From: Halobacterium sp. R2-5
GTDB lineage: Archaea > Halobacteriota > Halobacteria > Halobacteriales > Halobacteriaceae
Direction of reading: 5' to 3'
Assembly (NCBI RefSeq): GCF_011734195.1
Contig: NZ_JAANTH010000001.1
Location: 558,001-622,000, forward strand
DNA: 64,000 nt
Below the pieces are notes generated by a model. That model made no database searches. It was not told where the DNA came from and worked only from the letters and a program-made list of their open reading frames with translations. This document shows, piece after piece, positions 43,974-53,179 of this stretch (its first letter is position 1; each line of letters starts with the position of its first letter). A program made the position numbers and the translations under genes.

Positions 43974-45509
43974 TCAGTCGGCGGCCGTCGCGGCCTCCTG
44001 CTCGGGGAGGAGGCGGTCGAGCGCTTCGACGACGGCGGTGACGCTGGCGGCGGTGATGTCCGCGTCGCTGGCGTCGACGGTGACCGTGCGGTCGCCGCGC
44101 GAGACGGTGACGTGGACGGTGACGACGGCGTCCGTGCCGCCGGTGATGGCGTCGACGTGGTACTCTTCGAGGTGGAAGGTGACGTCGCCGAGCGCGTCCC
44201 GGACGGCGGTCATGGCGGCGTCGACGGGGCCGCTGCCGGTGCCGGCGGCGCTGTACTCGTCGTCGTCGACGCGCAGGCGGACCGACGCCGTGGGGGTGCC
44301 GCCGCCGCTCGCGGCGGTGAGGTCCAGTACTTCGACGCGGCGGTCGCGGCCGTCGCCGCGGACGTCGTCGGCGACCGCGAGCAGGTCGGCGTCCGTGACG
44401 CGCTTGCCGCGCTCGCCGAGTTCGTTCACGCGCTCGACGACGTCCGCGAGTTCATCGTCGGTGACTTCGACGTCGTGCTCGGCGAGCGCGGCGCGCACGC
44501 CAGCGCGGCCGGCGTGCTTCCCGAGGACGAGGCGACGCTCGCGGCCGACCGCCTCCGGGGGGTAGGGCTCGTACATGCGGTCGTCCTTGAGCGTGCCGTC
44601 GGTGTGGATGCCGGACTCGTGGGCGAACGCGTTCTCGCCGGAGACCGCCTTGTTGGGCGGGAGCGGGACGCCCGTGGCCTCCGCGACGGTCGACGCGAGG
44701 TCGTAGAGCTGTTCGGTGTCGACCGGTTCGAGGTCGTAGCAGTGCCAGAGCGCGACTGCGACCTCTTCGAGCGCGACGTTGCCGGCGCGCTCGCCGACGC
44801 CGTTGACGGTGGCGTGGACGAGGTCCGCGCCCGCGGCGACGCCAGCGAGCGCGTTCGTGACGGCGAGCCCGAGGTCGTCGTGGGTGTGGACGCTGACGGG
44901 GCCGTACTCGGACGCCGACGCGACGAGGTCGTAAACGCGCTCGGGGCTGGCGTGGCCGACGGTGTCGGCGACGCAGAAGCGGTCCGCGCCGGCGTCCGCG
45001 GATGTCTCCGCGAGCTCGTCGAGGAACGAGTCGTCGGCGCGGGAGCCGTCCTCGCCGATGACTTCCACCCAGAGCCCGTGGTCGGTCGCGTACTCGACGA
45101 GTTCGCGCGTGGTGTCGAGGACGCTCTCGCGACTGGTGCCGACTTTGCCTTCGACGTGCCGGTCGCTGGCGGGGACGACGAGGTTCACGCCGTCGACGCC
45201 GCAGTCGAGTGCGAGTTCGACGTCGCGCTTGACGCCGCGACAGAAGCTCGTGACCGTGGCGTCCAGGTCGAGGCCGGTGACGCGGCGAATCGTCTCGCGC
45301 TCGCCGGCGCTCGTGCACGCGCTGCCGGCTTCGACGACGGAGACGCCGGCGGCGTCGAGTTTGCGCGCGACTGTCGCCTTCTGGTCTGCGGTCAGCGAGA
45401 CGCCGGGCGCCTGTTCGCCGTCGCGGAGCGTGGTGTCGAGGAACTGTACGTCGTGTGCGCCGCCGTCGAGAGCGGCAGGGAAACTAGTGCCGGAGAATTT
45501 CTCGGCCAG
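43974..45509 (-). CDS. 2-isopropylmalate synthase/citramalate synthase family enzyme, start uncertain
   Basis: About 511 residues of an alpha-IPM synthase/homocitrate/citramalate synthase: a TIM-barrel with DTTLRDGEQAPG (acetyl-CoA and metal region), VHTHDDLG, NGVGERAGN, SGIHTDG, and a C-terminal LeuA allosteric domain. It condenses acetyl-CoA with a 2-oxo acid in leucine or isoleucine synthesis. No ATG, GTG or TTG precedes the conserved DVQFLDTT in this frame; the only upstream candidate is CTG at 45509, with a stop 16 bp beyond. An ATG in another frame at 45558 may be the original start, separated by a one-base frameshift. Confidence 0.7.
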   Translation of the reverse strand: MAEKFSGTSFPAALDGGAHDVQFLDTTLRDGEQAPGVSLTADQKATVARKLDAAGVSVVEAGSACTSAGERETIRRVTGLDLDATVTSFCRGVKRDVELALDCGVDGVNLVVPASDRHVEGKVGTSRESVLDTTRELVEYATDHGLWVEVIGEDGSRADDSFLDELAETSADAGADRFCVADTVGHASPERVYDLVASASEYGPVSVHTHDDLGLAVTNALAGVAAGADLVHATVNGVGERAGNVALEEVAVALWHCYDLEPVDTEQLYDLASTVAEATGVPLPPNKAVSGENAFAHESGIHTDGTLKDDRMYEPYPPEAVGRERRLVLGKHAGRAGVRAALAEHDVEVTDDELADVVERVNELGERGKRVTDADLLAVADDVRGDGRDRRVEVLDLTAASGGGTPTASVRLRVDDDEYSAAGTGSGPVDAAMTAVRDALGDVTFHLEEYHVDAITGGTDAVVTVHVTVSRGDRTVTVDASDADITAASVTAVVEALDRLLPEQEAATAAD

Positions 45510-45558
45510 CCGCCGTGAGGCGACTTACTCTATCCTCCGTGCCGGTGTGGTCCGACAT
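45484..45558 (-). other. 24-codon frame that may be the lost 5' end of the leuA-family gene
   Basis: Minus-strand ATG at 45558 encodes MSDHTGTEDRVSRLTAAG and ends at a TAG at 45484-45486 that overlaps the downstream leuA frame. A +1 shift (skip of one base) anywhere between 45524 and 45487 would join it to the enzyme. It is not Leu/Ile-rich, so it does not look like an attenuator peptide. It is better read as the detached N-terminus. Confidence 0.45.
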
Positions 45559-45620
45559 GGTGTACGTGTGTTGGCGGGCCGCACACGTTTGAACTTGTGG
45601 GGTGTGACAGTTGTTGCCTG

Positions 45621-45968
45621 TCAGGTGTCGAGCCAGACGTGGTCGCCGACCGAGATGTCGTCGGCGGCGCCCGCCGGGAGTTCGACGAGCGTGTCGCAGC
45701 GCGCCTCGCCGCGGCCCGTCCACGCGGAGAGGCGTTCGACGCGCTGGACTTCCTCGTTCTCTATCCAGAGGGCGTCGATGGCGAACGGCACGAACACCAT
45801 GTGGACGTCGCGGCTGTCGGCGCCGTCGAAGTCGAAGACGAGCGCGTAGTCGCCGGGAATCGACCGTCGGAACATCAGCCCGCGGGCCTGCGAGAGGAAC
45901 GACTCGGCGACGTCGACGTCGGTGGCGAGCGTGCGCGCGTCGCCGTCGCGTTCGTGGCGGAGGTGCAC
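45621..45968 (-). CDS. DUF192 family protein
   Basis: 115-residue protein of the DUF192 (ACR) family: VDVAESFLSQARGLMFRRSIPGDYALVFDF and VHMVFVPFAIDALWIENEEVQRVE are the hallmark blocks, with the L-M and HMxFVxFxID motifs. The fold is a small beta-barrel; function is not settled. No signal peptide here, unlike many family members. A TGACAG/CTGTCA hairpin lies at its 3' end (about 45605-45622). Confidence 0.9.
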   Translation of the reverse strand: MHLRHERDGDARTLATDVDVAESFLSQARGLMFRRSIPGDYALVFDFDGADSRDVHMVFVPFAIDALWIENEEVQRVERLSAWTGRGEARCDTLVELPAGAADDISVGDHVWLDT

Positions 45969-46027
45969 ACCCGGAGTGGACGGCGGGCGGCGAAAAGCGT
46001 TACCCCGTCCGGCCGCTACGCCGGGGC

Positions 46028-46540
46028 GTGAAGAAGACCCCTACCGGGACCGCCGTCGGGGTCGACGACCCCTACGACCACGCGGGCGTCTGCGACTACG
46101 CGACGGGCGACGGGAAGTGCCGGTACGCGTTCGAGCACGGCAGCCACGACCCGGAGTTCGCTGACGAGCGCCGCGCCGACGACTTCGCGTGTCCGGTCGC
46201 GGACGGCGACTGGGAGTGGGCGGACTGCCCGCACTACCGGTGCCGCCAGCGCGACCGCGAGTGCGCGCGCTGCGGCCTCGAGGAGCGCCGGCAGGCGCAC
46301 GCCGACGAGCAGCCGCTCCTCGAAGAACACCACCTCGCGTACGACGACGAGGAGGACGTCGGCCACGAGATCACGGTGTTCCTCTGCCGGTGGTGTCACG
46401 CGAAGGTCCACGACTCGTGGGCGCGCATCGACGACGACGCCAGCCCCGACCCGGAGGCCATCGCGACCGCGGAGGGCCGCCGCAGCGAGGAGCACTCCGA
46501 GCTCGCGTTCGACACCGCGGCCGAGCGCTTCGACGAGTGA
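46028..46540 (+). CDS. HNH-like zinc-finger protein (DUF7097-like)
   Basis: 170-residue protein with a cysteine/histidine-rich core: CxxR...CPHYRCRQRDRECARCGLEER, then EEHHLAYDDE and LCRWCHAKVHDSW. The order C-x-x-C, H-H-L, C-x-x-C-H-x-x-V-H is that of an HNH endonuclease (the H-H in EEHH as catalytic/metal pair, the last H in KVHD). It is conserved in haloarchaea (I believe DUF7097). Whether it cuts DNA is unknown. The GTG at 46028 is the best start, since the frame upstream overlaps DUF192. Confidence 0.65.
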   Translation: MKKTPTGTAVGVDDPYDHAGVCDYATGDGKCRYAFEHGSHDPEFADERRADDFACPVADGDWEWADCPHYRCRQRDRECARCGLEERRQAHADEQPLLEEHHLAYDDEEDVGHEITVFLCRWCHAKVHDSWARIDDDASPDPEAIATAEGRRSEEHSELAFDTAAERFDE

Positions 46541-46581
46541 GCGCTTCGACCCGGCGGCGCTCTAGCCGCCGGGGAAGCGCT
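46540..46581. terminator. Two-tier hairpin between convergent genes
   Basis: AGCGCTTC (46540-46547) pairs with GAAGCGCT (46574-46581), and inside it CCGGCGGC (46551-46558) pairs with GCCGCCGG (46565-46572). It lies exactly between the convergent HNH-like and hyuB stop codons, so it is a likely bidirectional terminator or RNA 3'-end structure. Confidence 0.6.
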
Positions 46582-46584
46582 GTC

Positions 46585-48300
46585 TCAACCGTCGCTCTCC
46601 GGAGTCTCCGCAGTCTGGTCGTGGAACTCGCGGACGTACGCCTCGGTCACCTTCTCGAGTTCGAGGTCGCGGACGATGGCTTCGACGTCGCGGTCCGCGG
46701 GGTTCCCGAACCCGCCGGCGCCCGGCGTCCGCACGCTCACGACCGTGCCCGGGTCGAGGTCGTGGACGGACTTCTGCGGGAGGCGCTCGCCCGCGTCGTC
46801 GTCGCCGTACTCGTCGGCGTCGTAGACGTACGCCGCGCCGCGAGTCCCCTCCTCGCCGCCCGCGATGCCGTAGGGCGCGTGCTGCTGACGGTCCGCGAGC
46901 AGGCTGAAGCGCGCGACGTGGTCCCGGACCTGGATGTCGCGGCGCAGCCCGAGGCCGCCGCGGTGCTCGCCCGCACCGCCCGAGTCCGGCCGGTAGGCGT
47001 ACTGCCGGACGCGCAGCGGGTACGCCGTCTCCAGCACTTCGACGGGCGTGTTCATCGTGTTGGACATGTGGACGTGGACGCCGTCGAGGCCGTCGCCGTT
47101 CGGCCGGCCGCCGAACCCGCCGCCCTGCGTCTCGTAGAACGCGTACGGGCTGCCATCCCGCGGGTCCGTCCCGCCGAACGTGATGTTGTTCATCGTGCCC
47201 TGACCGGCGGCGGTTACGCGCTCGGGGGCTTCCGTGCCGAACGCGCCGAGCACGACGTCCGTGACCCGCTGGCTGGTCTCGAGGTTGCCGCCGACGACCG
47301 CCGCCGGCGGCTCCGGGTTGACGATGCTCCCCTCCGGCGCGTCGATGTCGATGGGCCGGTAGCAGCCGTGGTTCGGCGGGATGTCAGGGTCGGTCACGCA
47401 GCGGATGGCGTAGTACGTCGCCGACGAGGTGACCGCGAGCACGGCGTTCACCGGGCCCTCCGTCTGGTCGGCGGTGCCCGCGAAGTCCACGTGGACGCTG
47501 TCGCCGTCGACGGTGACGGTGGCGCACACGCGCAGGTCGGTGTTCCCGCGGCCGTCGTCGTCGAGGACGTCCTCGAAGCTGTACGTGCCGTCCGGGAACT
47601 CCTCCAGTTCCGCGCGCATCCGGCGCTCGGAGTAGTCCTGCACCTCGTCGAAGGCCTCGGAGAGCTCCTCGACGCCGTACCGGTCGACGAGTTCGTGGAC
47701 GCGCTCGCGGGCGGTCTCGTTGGCGGCCTCCTGGGCGCGCAGGTCGCCGCGGCGCTCGTCGGGCGTGCGCACGTTCAGGAGAATCATCTCCATCACGTCG
47801 TCGACGACCTCGCCGCCCTCGAACAGCTTCACGGGCGGGATGCGCAGCCCTTCCTGGTAGATTTCCGTGGAGTCCGCGGCCACGGAGCCGGCGGTGGAGC
47901 CGCCGACGTCGGCGTGGTGCGCGCGGTTCGCGGCGTACGCGACGAGCGTCGGGTCCTCGGACTCCGGGTCCGCGAACACCGGGGAGACCAGCGTCAGGTC
48001 CGGGAGGTGGGCGCCACCGTGGAACGGGTCGTTCAGCAGCACCGCGTCGCCGGGCCCGAGGTCGCCCTCGAAGGCGTCGACGGCGGCCTTCACGGAGAAC
48101 GGCATCGCGCCGAGGTGGACGGGCATGTTCTCCGCCTGGGAGACCATCTCGCCGCCCGCGTCGAACAGCGCACACGAGCAGTCGCGGCGCTCCTTGATGT
48201 TCGGCGAGTAGCCCGTGCGCACGAGGTTCGCGTTCATCTCCTCGGCGATGGCGGTGCAGCCGTTCCGGATGACTTCGAGGGTGACGGAGTCCACCATCAC
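46585..48300 (-). CDS. hyuB: Hydantoinase/oxoprolinase subunit B
   Basis: 571-residue HyuB-type subunit of ATP-dependent N-methylhydantoinase/5-oxoprolinase. The family opening (VTLEVIRNGCTAIAEEM), the NLVRTGYSPNIKERRDCSCALFD block and the C-terminal GAGGFGNPADRDVEAI are complete. With HyuA it cleaves cyclic amides such as hydantoins or 5-oxoproline. Start may be GTG 48300 or ATG 48297; both overlap the hyuA stop (GTGATGG), so translation is coupled. Confidence 0.88.
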   Translation of the reverse strand: MMVDSVTLEVIRNGCTAIAEEMNANLVRTGYSPNIKERRDCSCALFDAGGEMVSQAENMPVHLGAMPFSVKAAVDAFEGDLGPGDAVLLNDPFHGGAHLPDLTLVSPVFADPESEDPTLVAYAANRAHHADVGGSTAGSVAADSTEIYQEGLRIPPVKLFEGGEVVDDVMEMILLNVRTPDERRGDLRAQEAANETARERVHELVDRYGVEELSEAFDEVQDYSERRMRAELEEFPDGTYSFEDVLDDDGRGNTDLRVCATVTVDGDSVHVDFAGTADQTEGPVNAVLAVTSSATYYAIRCVTDPDIPPNHGCYRPIDIDAPEGSIVNPEPPAAVVGGNLETSQRVTDVVLGAFGTEAPERVTAAGQGTMNNITFGGTDPRDGSPYAFYETQGGGFGGRPNGDGLDGVHVHMSNTMNTPVEVLETAYPLRVRQYAYRPDSGGAGEHRGGLGLRRDIQVRDHVARFSLLADRQQHAPYGIAGGEEGTRGAAYVYDADEYGDDDAGERLPQKSVHDLDPGTVVSVRTPGAGGFGNPADRDVEAIVRDLELEKVTEAYVREFHDQTAETPESDG

Positions 48301-50357
48301 CGACCACCCCCCGTGTCCACGACGACATTCCCGTGCTCGTCGACGTCCGCGGTCTGACCGGGGTGGACGACGACCGTGCTCTCGGCGCCCTCGACGACCG
48401 CGGGGCCGTCGAAGGACGCGTCCGCCGGGAGCTCCGCGCGGTCGTAGATGCGCGTCTCGCGGGGCTCGCCGCCGTAGGTCACGGTCCGTTCTTCGCGAAT
48501 CGCGCCCTCGACGCTACCCTCGCTCGCCGGCGGCTCCAGCGCGGGCGTGTCCACGCCGCCGCGCGCTCGGAGCCGGAGCGTCACCAGTTCGACGGGCTCC
48601 TCGCGGTCGGCGTGCCCGTAGCGCTGTTCGTGGCGCTCGTGGAAGCGCTCCACGACCGTTTCGAGCGCGCGCTCGTCGACCTCGCCGTCCGGGACTGGTA
48701 CGGAGATTTCGAACGACTGGCCGGCGTACCGGAGGTCCGCGGTGCGCTCGTAGTACCGCGATTCGGGTGCGACCTCCTCGTCGTCGAGGCGCTGTTCACC
48801 CGAGTCGTGGAGGTCCGCGAACACGTCCCGGACCGCCCGCGGCGACACCTCCTCGATGGGCCGCACCCGGGAGACGCTGTAGTCGTACAGCACGTCGCTG
48901 ATGAGCAAGCCGAGCGCGGAGAGGACGCCCGCGGTCTGGGGGACGACGACCTTCGGGATGTCGAGGTCGTCGGCGAGCCGGCAGGCGTGCAGCGGGCCGG
49001 CGCCGCCGAACGCGACCAGCGCGAAGTCCCGCGGGTCGTAGCCGCGTTCCACGGAGACGACGCGGAGCGCGCGCTGCATGTTCGCGTTCGCCACGTCGAG
49101 GACGCCCTGCGCGGCCTCCTCGGCGGTCATGTCGAGTTCGTCCCCCAGTTTCTCCTCGAACGCCGCCTGGACGTCGCCGACCGCCACGTCCAACTCCCCG
49201 GAGAGGAAGCGGTCGGGGTCGAGGCGCCCGAGCAGCAGGTGGGCGTCCGTCGTCGTCGGCTCGGTGCCGCCGCGGCCGTACGAGATGGGGCCGGGGTCCG
49301 CACCGGCAGAACGCGGGCCGACGCGCAGCGCGCCGCCCTTGTCCACCCACGCGATGGAGCCGCCGCCGGAGCCGACGGTGTGGATGTCGATCATCGGGAC
49401 GCCGACGGCGTAGTCGCCGACCGTGACGTCCGTCGAGACGAGCGGGTCGCCACCCTGCACGAGCGAGACGTCGCAGGACGTGCCGCCCATGTCCATCGTG
49501 ATGACGTCGTCGATGCCGCAGCGCTGCGCGACGAACGTCGCGCCCTGTACGCCCGCGGCGGGCCCCGACAGCAGCGTGTTCACGGGGCGCTCGCGGGCGG
49601 CCTCGGCGGTGATGAGGCCGCCGTTGGACTGCATGATCTTGAGCTCGGCGCCGACGCCGCGCTCGCGGACGTGGTCGCCGAGGTTCCCGATGTAGCGGTC
49701 CATCACGGGCTTCAGCGAGGCGTTCAGCGACGTGGTGAGCGTGCGCTCGTACTCCCGGATCTCGGGGAGCACGTCGCTGGACAGGGAGAGGGAGGCGTCG
49801 ACGCCCTCCTCGCGGAACAGCTCCGCGACGCGGCGCTCGTGGGCGTCGTTCTCGAACGCGAACAGCAGCGAGACGGCGACGCTGTCCGCGCCGCTGTCGG
49901 CGACCTCGGCGGCGAGCTCGCGGACCGCGTCCTCGTCGAGGTCGCGGACGACGTTCCCGCGCTCGTCGAGGCGCTCGGGCACCTCGAAGCGGCGGTCCCG
50001 CGGCACGATGGGCGCGGGCTTCTCCGCGTCGAAGTCGTAGATGTCGGGGCGGTTCTGGCGCGCGATCTCGAGCACGTCGCGGAACCCTTCGGTGGTGACG
50101 AGTGTCGTGTCCGCCCACGTGCCTTCGAGAACGGCGTTGGTCGCGACGGTGGTGCCGTGGCTGAGGAACGCGACGTCGCCGAACGAGAAGCCGGCGTCGT
50201 CGGCGCTCTTCTCCAGGCCGTTCACGACGCCGGTCTCTGGGGCGTCCGGGGTCGAGGGCGTCTTCGTGACGTCGACGCGGCCGTCGTGGACGGTGACGAT
50301 GTCCGTGAACGTGCCGCCGACGTCGACGCCGACGCGCGTGCCGTCCGCGGGGTTCAC
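48297..50357 (-). CDS. hyuA: Hydantoinase/oxoprolinase subunit A
   Basis: 686-residue HyuA-type ATPase subunit of the actin/hexokinase fold. The first phosphate loop is VGVDVGGTFTDIV (about residues 8-20), the next conserved blocks are SHGTTVATNAVLE (about 66-78) and MDMGGTSCDVSL (about 289-300), and YERTADLRYAGQSFEISV marks the C-terminal domain. A good ribosome-binding-like GGAGG precedes the GTG start, so this gene may have a leader. It couples ATP to ring opening with HyuB. Confidence 0.88.
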   Translation of the reverse strand: MNPADGTRVGVDVGGTFTDIVTVHDGRVDVTKTPSTPDAPETGVVNGLEKSADDAGFSFGDVAFLSHGTTVATNAVLEGTWADTTLVTTEGFRDVLEIARQNRPDIYDFDAEKPAPIVPRDRRFEVPERLDERGNVVRDLDEDAVRELAAEVADSGADSVAVSLLFAFENDAHERRVAELFREEGVDASLSLSSDVLPEIREYERTLTTSLNASLKPVMDRYIGNLGDHVRERGVGAELKIMQSNGGLITAEAARERPVNTLLSGPAAGVQGATFVAQRCGIDDVITMDMGGTSCDVSLVQGGDPLVSTDVTVGDYAVGVPMIDIHTVGSGGGSIAWVDKGGALRVGPRSAGADPGPISYGRGGTEPTTTDAHLLLGRLDPDRFLSGELDVAVGDVQAAFEEKLGDELDMTAEEAAQGVLDVANANMQRALRVVSVERGYDPRDFALVAFGGAGPLHACRLADDLDIPKVVVPQTAGVLSALGLLISDVLYDYSVSRVRPIEEVSPRAVRDVFADLHDSGEQRLDDEEVAPESRYYERTADLRYAGQSFEISVPVPDGEVDERALETVVERFHERHEQRYGHADREEPVELVTLRLRARGGVDTPALEPPASEGSVEGAIREERTVTYGGEPRETRIYDRAELPADASFDGPAVVEGAESTVVVHPGQTADVDEHGNVVVDTGGGR

Positions 50358-50626
50358 GCGATACCCCTCCGCGGTCGAGCCTGTGCTGTGACTACGTCGT
50401 CGGGCTGATTGATGTCCATGAGGAAGTCAGACACACGCTCGGATGGGCGTCGAAGGCCCACGGGAGCGCTCGTCGGAACTCGTCGACTGGGTCGTACTCA
50501 TTGTCACGCCGTACCACCCCGAGCAAGTAAAACCTCCGCCGCGGAGAGGACGACCGCGTGCCGTCGGTGCGTCTCCAGCGTCGCGAACGGGTGGGTTTTT
50601 AGTCGCGAGTCGTCTACGCCGCTGCA

Positions 50627-51178
50627 ATGACACGCATCCTCGTCGTCGACAACCACGGTCAGTTCACCCACCTGGAGCACAGGCTGCTCCGGGACATGGA
50701 CGGGGTGGAGACCGAAACCGTCGACAACACGACGCCGGCGGCGGACATCGACGCCGACGGCCTCGTGCTCTCGGGCGGCCCCGACATGGCCGACACTGGG
50801 AACTGCGCGGACTACCTCGACCTCGACGTCCCCGTCCTCGGCATCTGCCTCGGCATGCAGCTCATCGCCGCCGAACTCGGCGGCCGCGTCGAGTCCGGCG
50901 AGTACGGCGGCTACGCCGACGTCGACGTCGAAATTCTCGACGACGACGACCCGCTCGTCGGGTCGCTCGCGCCCGAGACCCGCGTCTGGGCGAGCCACGC
51001 CGACGAAGTCGTCGAGGTCCCCGACGGCTTCACCCGCACCGCCGCCAGCGACATCTGCGACGTCGAAGCCATCTCGGACACCGACCGCGACCTCTACGGC
51101 GTCCAGTGGCACCCGGAGGTCGCACACACCGAGGAAGGCGAAGCAGTGTTCGAGAACTTCGTCGACGTCTGCGAGTAG
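50627..51178 (+). CDS. guaAA: GMP synthase glutaminase subunit A
   Basis: 183-residue class I glutamine amidotransferase, the separate glutaminase subunit of archaeal GMP synthase that passes ammonia to the GuaAb ATP-pyrophosphatase. Nucleophile Cys74 sits in GICLGMQ, and the His-Glu pair is in VQWHPEV near residues 163-168. No synthase subunit gene is in the window. The start codon ATG at 50627 begins the conserved first strand (TRILVVDNHGQF). Followed by DUF2070 after 4 bp. Confidence 0.92.
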   Translation: MTRILVVDNHGQFTHLEHRLLRDMDGVETETVDNTTPAADIDADGLVLSGGPDMADTGNCADYLDLDVPVLGICLGMQLIAAELGGRVESGEYGGYADVDVEILDDDDPLVGSLAPETRVWASHADEVVEVPDGFTRTAASDICDVEAISDTDRDLYGVQWHPEVAHTEEGEAVFENFVDVCE

Positions 51179-51182
51179 GCCG

Positions 51183-53048
51183 ATGACCGAGACGCAAGGC
51201 GAACTGGCGAGCCTCTCGAAGTTCATCTTCCGGGCGCCGCACTGGTACACGAGCGTCGCGCTCTCGCTGGTCATCGCGGCGCTCGCCGGCGTCGCCGCCT
51301 TCGACAGCCAGTACGTCCTCGAGGACGCCTGGCAGGGCGTCTTCTTCATCGGCGTGCCGACCGTCGTCGCGAGCCTCGCGACCACGCCCGTCGACCGCTT
51401 CTTCGGCGGCCAGCTCACGTACAGCCGGTCGTCACTGCTAGCGTTCGCGTGCGAGGTCGTGGTCGTCGTCGTGCTCGTCGCCGCCGGCGTCGTCTCCACG
51501 CTCACCGGCCGCTTCGGCCAGAACTTCGTCTTCGACGCGCTCGTCGCCGCGCTCGGGCTGGTGTTCGCGATCCGGTTCCTCGTCGTGCTCGCGGTCTCCC
51601 GGGACTCGCCGCTGGTCGCCGCGGTCCCCGCGAGCATCCAGACTGCCACCGCAGGGGTCCTGCTGTTCGTCTACAGCGGCACGATGAACCTCCTCACGAC
51701 CGGCGGCAGCATCGCGAGCGCGTACCTCTCCCGGCCGGCCGAGGCGCCGCCGGAGATCCAGTACGCGTTCGTCCCCCAGGACTTCGTGCTGCTGGCGTTC
51801 CTCACCGCGCTGTACGGCGTCGCGGCGTACGCGTTCGTCGTCGCCATCGACCGGCCGTGGCAGCGCAGCCTCGACGTCAGCGTCCTCGACTTCATCAGCG
51901 GGTTCATCGGCCACATCGCCGAGGGCACCCGCGAACTGGAGGGGTTCTTCGAGCAGATCGGCGAGGAGGCCGTCGTCCCCGTGACGGTGCTGGCGTTCCG
52001 GACCACCGACGGCCACGAAGAGAAGGCCCGCTTCGTGCTGCCGATGATCCACCCCGGACCGATGGGCGAAATCGGCGGCGGCAACCTCCCGCAGCGGGTC
52101 GCCGAATCCGCTACCGGGCTGGCGTTCCCGCCCCACGCCACCGCCGGCCACGACTTCAACCTCGTCACCGAGCGCGAGGTCGAGACGCTCATCGACGCCG
52201 CCGACGACGCCTTCGAGTCCATCGAGTACGGCGACAGCGCCAGCGCCGGCGTCCGCGTCGAGGAGGGCGAAGCGAAGCTGCTCGGGCAGGCGTTCGGCGA
52301 CGACGCGCTCCTCGTCTCCACGTTCTCGCCCGGCTACGCCGACGACGTCGAGTACGCCGTCGGGCTCGCCGCGACAGCCGAAGCCCGCGTCGAGGGCATG
52401 GACGACGTGCTGCTCGCGGACGCGCACAACTGCAACAACGGCCTGGGCGGCGACGACCTCGGGCACGTCTACCCCGGGAGCAAGCGCTCGTTCGACATGA
52501 TCCGGGGCGCCGGCGAGGCCGCCCGCCGGCTCGACGACGCCGACGAGGGGCCGCTCGAACTCGGGGTCGCGTGGGACCGCACGCCGTGGCGACCCGAGGA
52601 CGGCATCGGTCCGCTCGGCGTCCGCGTCGCTGTCCTCGAAGCCGGCGGCGACCGTACCGCGTACGTGCTCGTCGACGGGAACAACATGGAGCCCGGGCTC
52701 CGCGAGGAGCTCGTGGACGCCCTCGACGCCGTCGACCAGGCCGAAATCATGACCACGGACACCCACATCGTCAACACCGTCGAGTCCACGAACCAGGTCG
52801 GCGCGGCCATCGACTGGGACGAACTCGCGGCGCTCGTCGTCGAGCTCACCGAGGAAGCCGTCGACGACCTCGACCCCGTCGAGGCGGGCATGGCCAGCGA
52901 GCGCGCCGAAGTCACCGTCTTCGGCAACGACCGCACGGAGACGCTCGCCAGCCACGCCAACGCCGTCATCGCGATGGGCGGCGTGGTCGCCGCGCTCGCC
53001 GTGCTCGCGACCGTCACCATCAGCGTCCTCATCTTCTTCCTGACGTAG
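51183..53048 (+). CDS. DUF2070 family membrane protein
   Basis: 621-residue archaeal protein with about seven helices in the N-terminal 240 residues and again one near the C-terminus (about 598-620), separated by a large soluble domain. The middle contains FVLPMIHPGPMGEIGGGNLP and DAHNCNNGLGGDDLGHVYPGS, which are the conserved, metal- or phosphate-like motifs of DUF2070. Function is unknown. Its start lies 5 bp after guaAa, so the two are probably cotranscribed. Confidence 0.88.
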   Translation: MTETQGELASLSKFIFRAPHWYTSVALSLVIAALAGVAAFDSQYVLEDAWQGVFFIGVPTVVASLATTPVDRFFGGQLTYSRSSLLAFACEVVVVVVLVAAGVVSTLTGRFGQNFVFDALVAALGLVFAIRFLVVLAVSRDSPLVAAVPASIQTATAGVLLFVYSGTMNLLTTGGSIASAYLSRPAEAPPEIQYAFVPQDFVLLAFLTALYGVAAYAFVVAIDRPWQRSLDVSVLDFISGFIGHIAEGTRELEGFFEQIGEEAVVPVTVLAFRTTDGHEEKARFVLPMIHPGPMGEIGGGNLPQRVAESATGLAFPPHATAGHDFNLVTEREVETLIDAADDAFESIEYGDSASAGVRVEEGEAKLLGQAFGDDALLVSTFSPGYADDVEYAVGLAATAEARVEGMDDVLLADAHNCNNGLGGDDLGHVYPGSKRSFDMIRGAGEAARRLDDADEGPLELGVAWDRTPWRPEDGIGPLGVRVAVLEAGGDRTAYVLVDGNNMEPGLREELVDALDAVDQAEIMTTDTHIVNTVESTNQVGAAIDWDELAALVVELTEEAVDDLDPVEAGMASERAEVTVFGNDRTETLASHANAVIAMGGVVAALAVLATVTISVLIFFLT

Positions 53049-53179
53049 CCCCAGCGCCTCGCTGGCCCGGGCACAGTGCCGGATAATGACGGACGGGATA
53101 TATTTTCGAGCGCCTGGGGGAGAATATTTGGATAACTAATTTAGGATAGTGTTGTGTCAACAAGTGTCGTGGTCTAACA

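Noticed and set aside
45484-45558. Leucine attenuator peptide before the leuA-family gene
   Set aside because: The short frame has only two leucines and one isoleucine and no terminator hairpin follows, so attenuation is unlikely.
48333-50408. 691-residue plus-strand frame opposite hyuA
   Set aside because: Antisense shadow of a fully conserved hydantoinase subunit; typical of GC-rich genomes.
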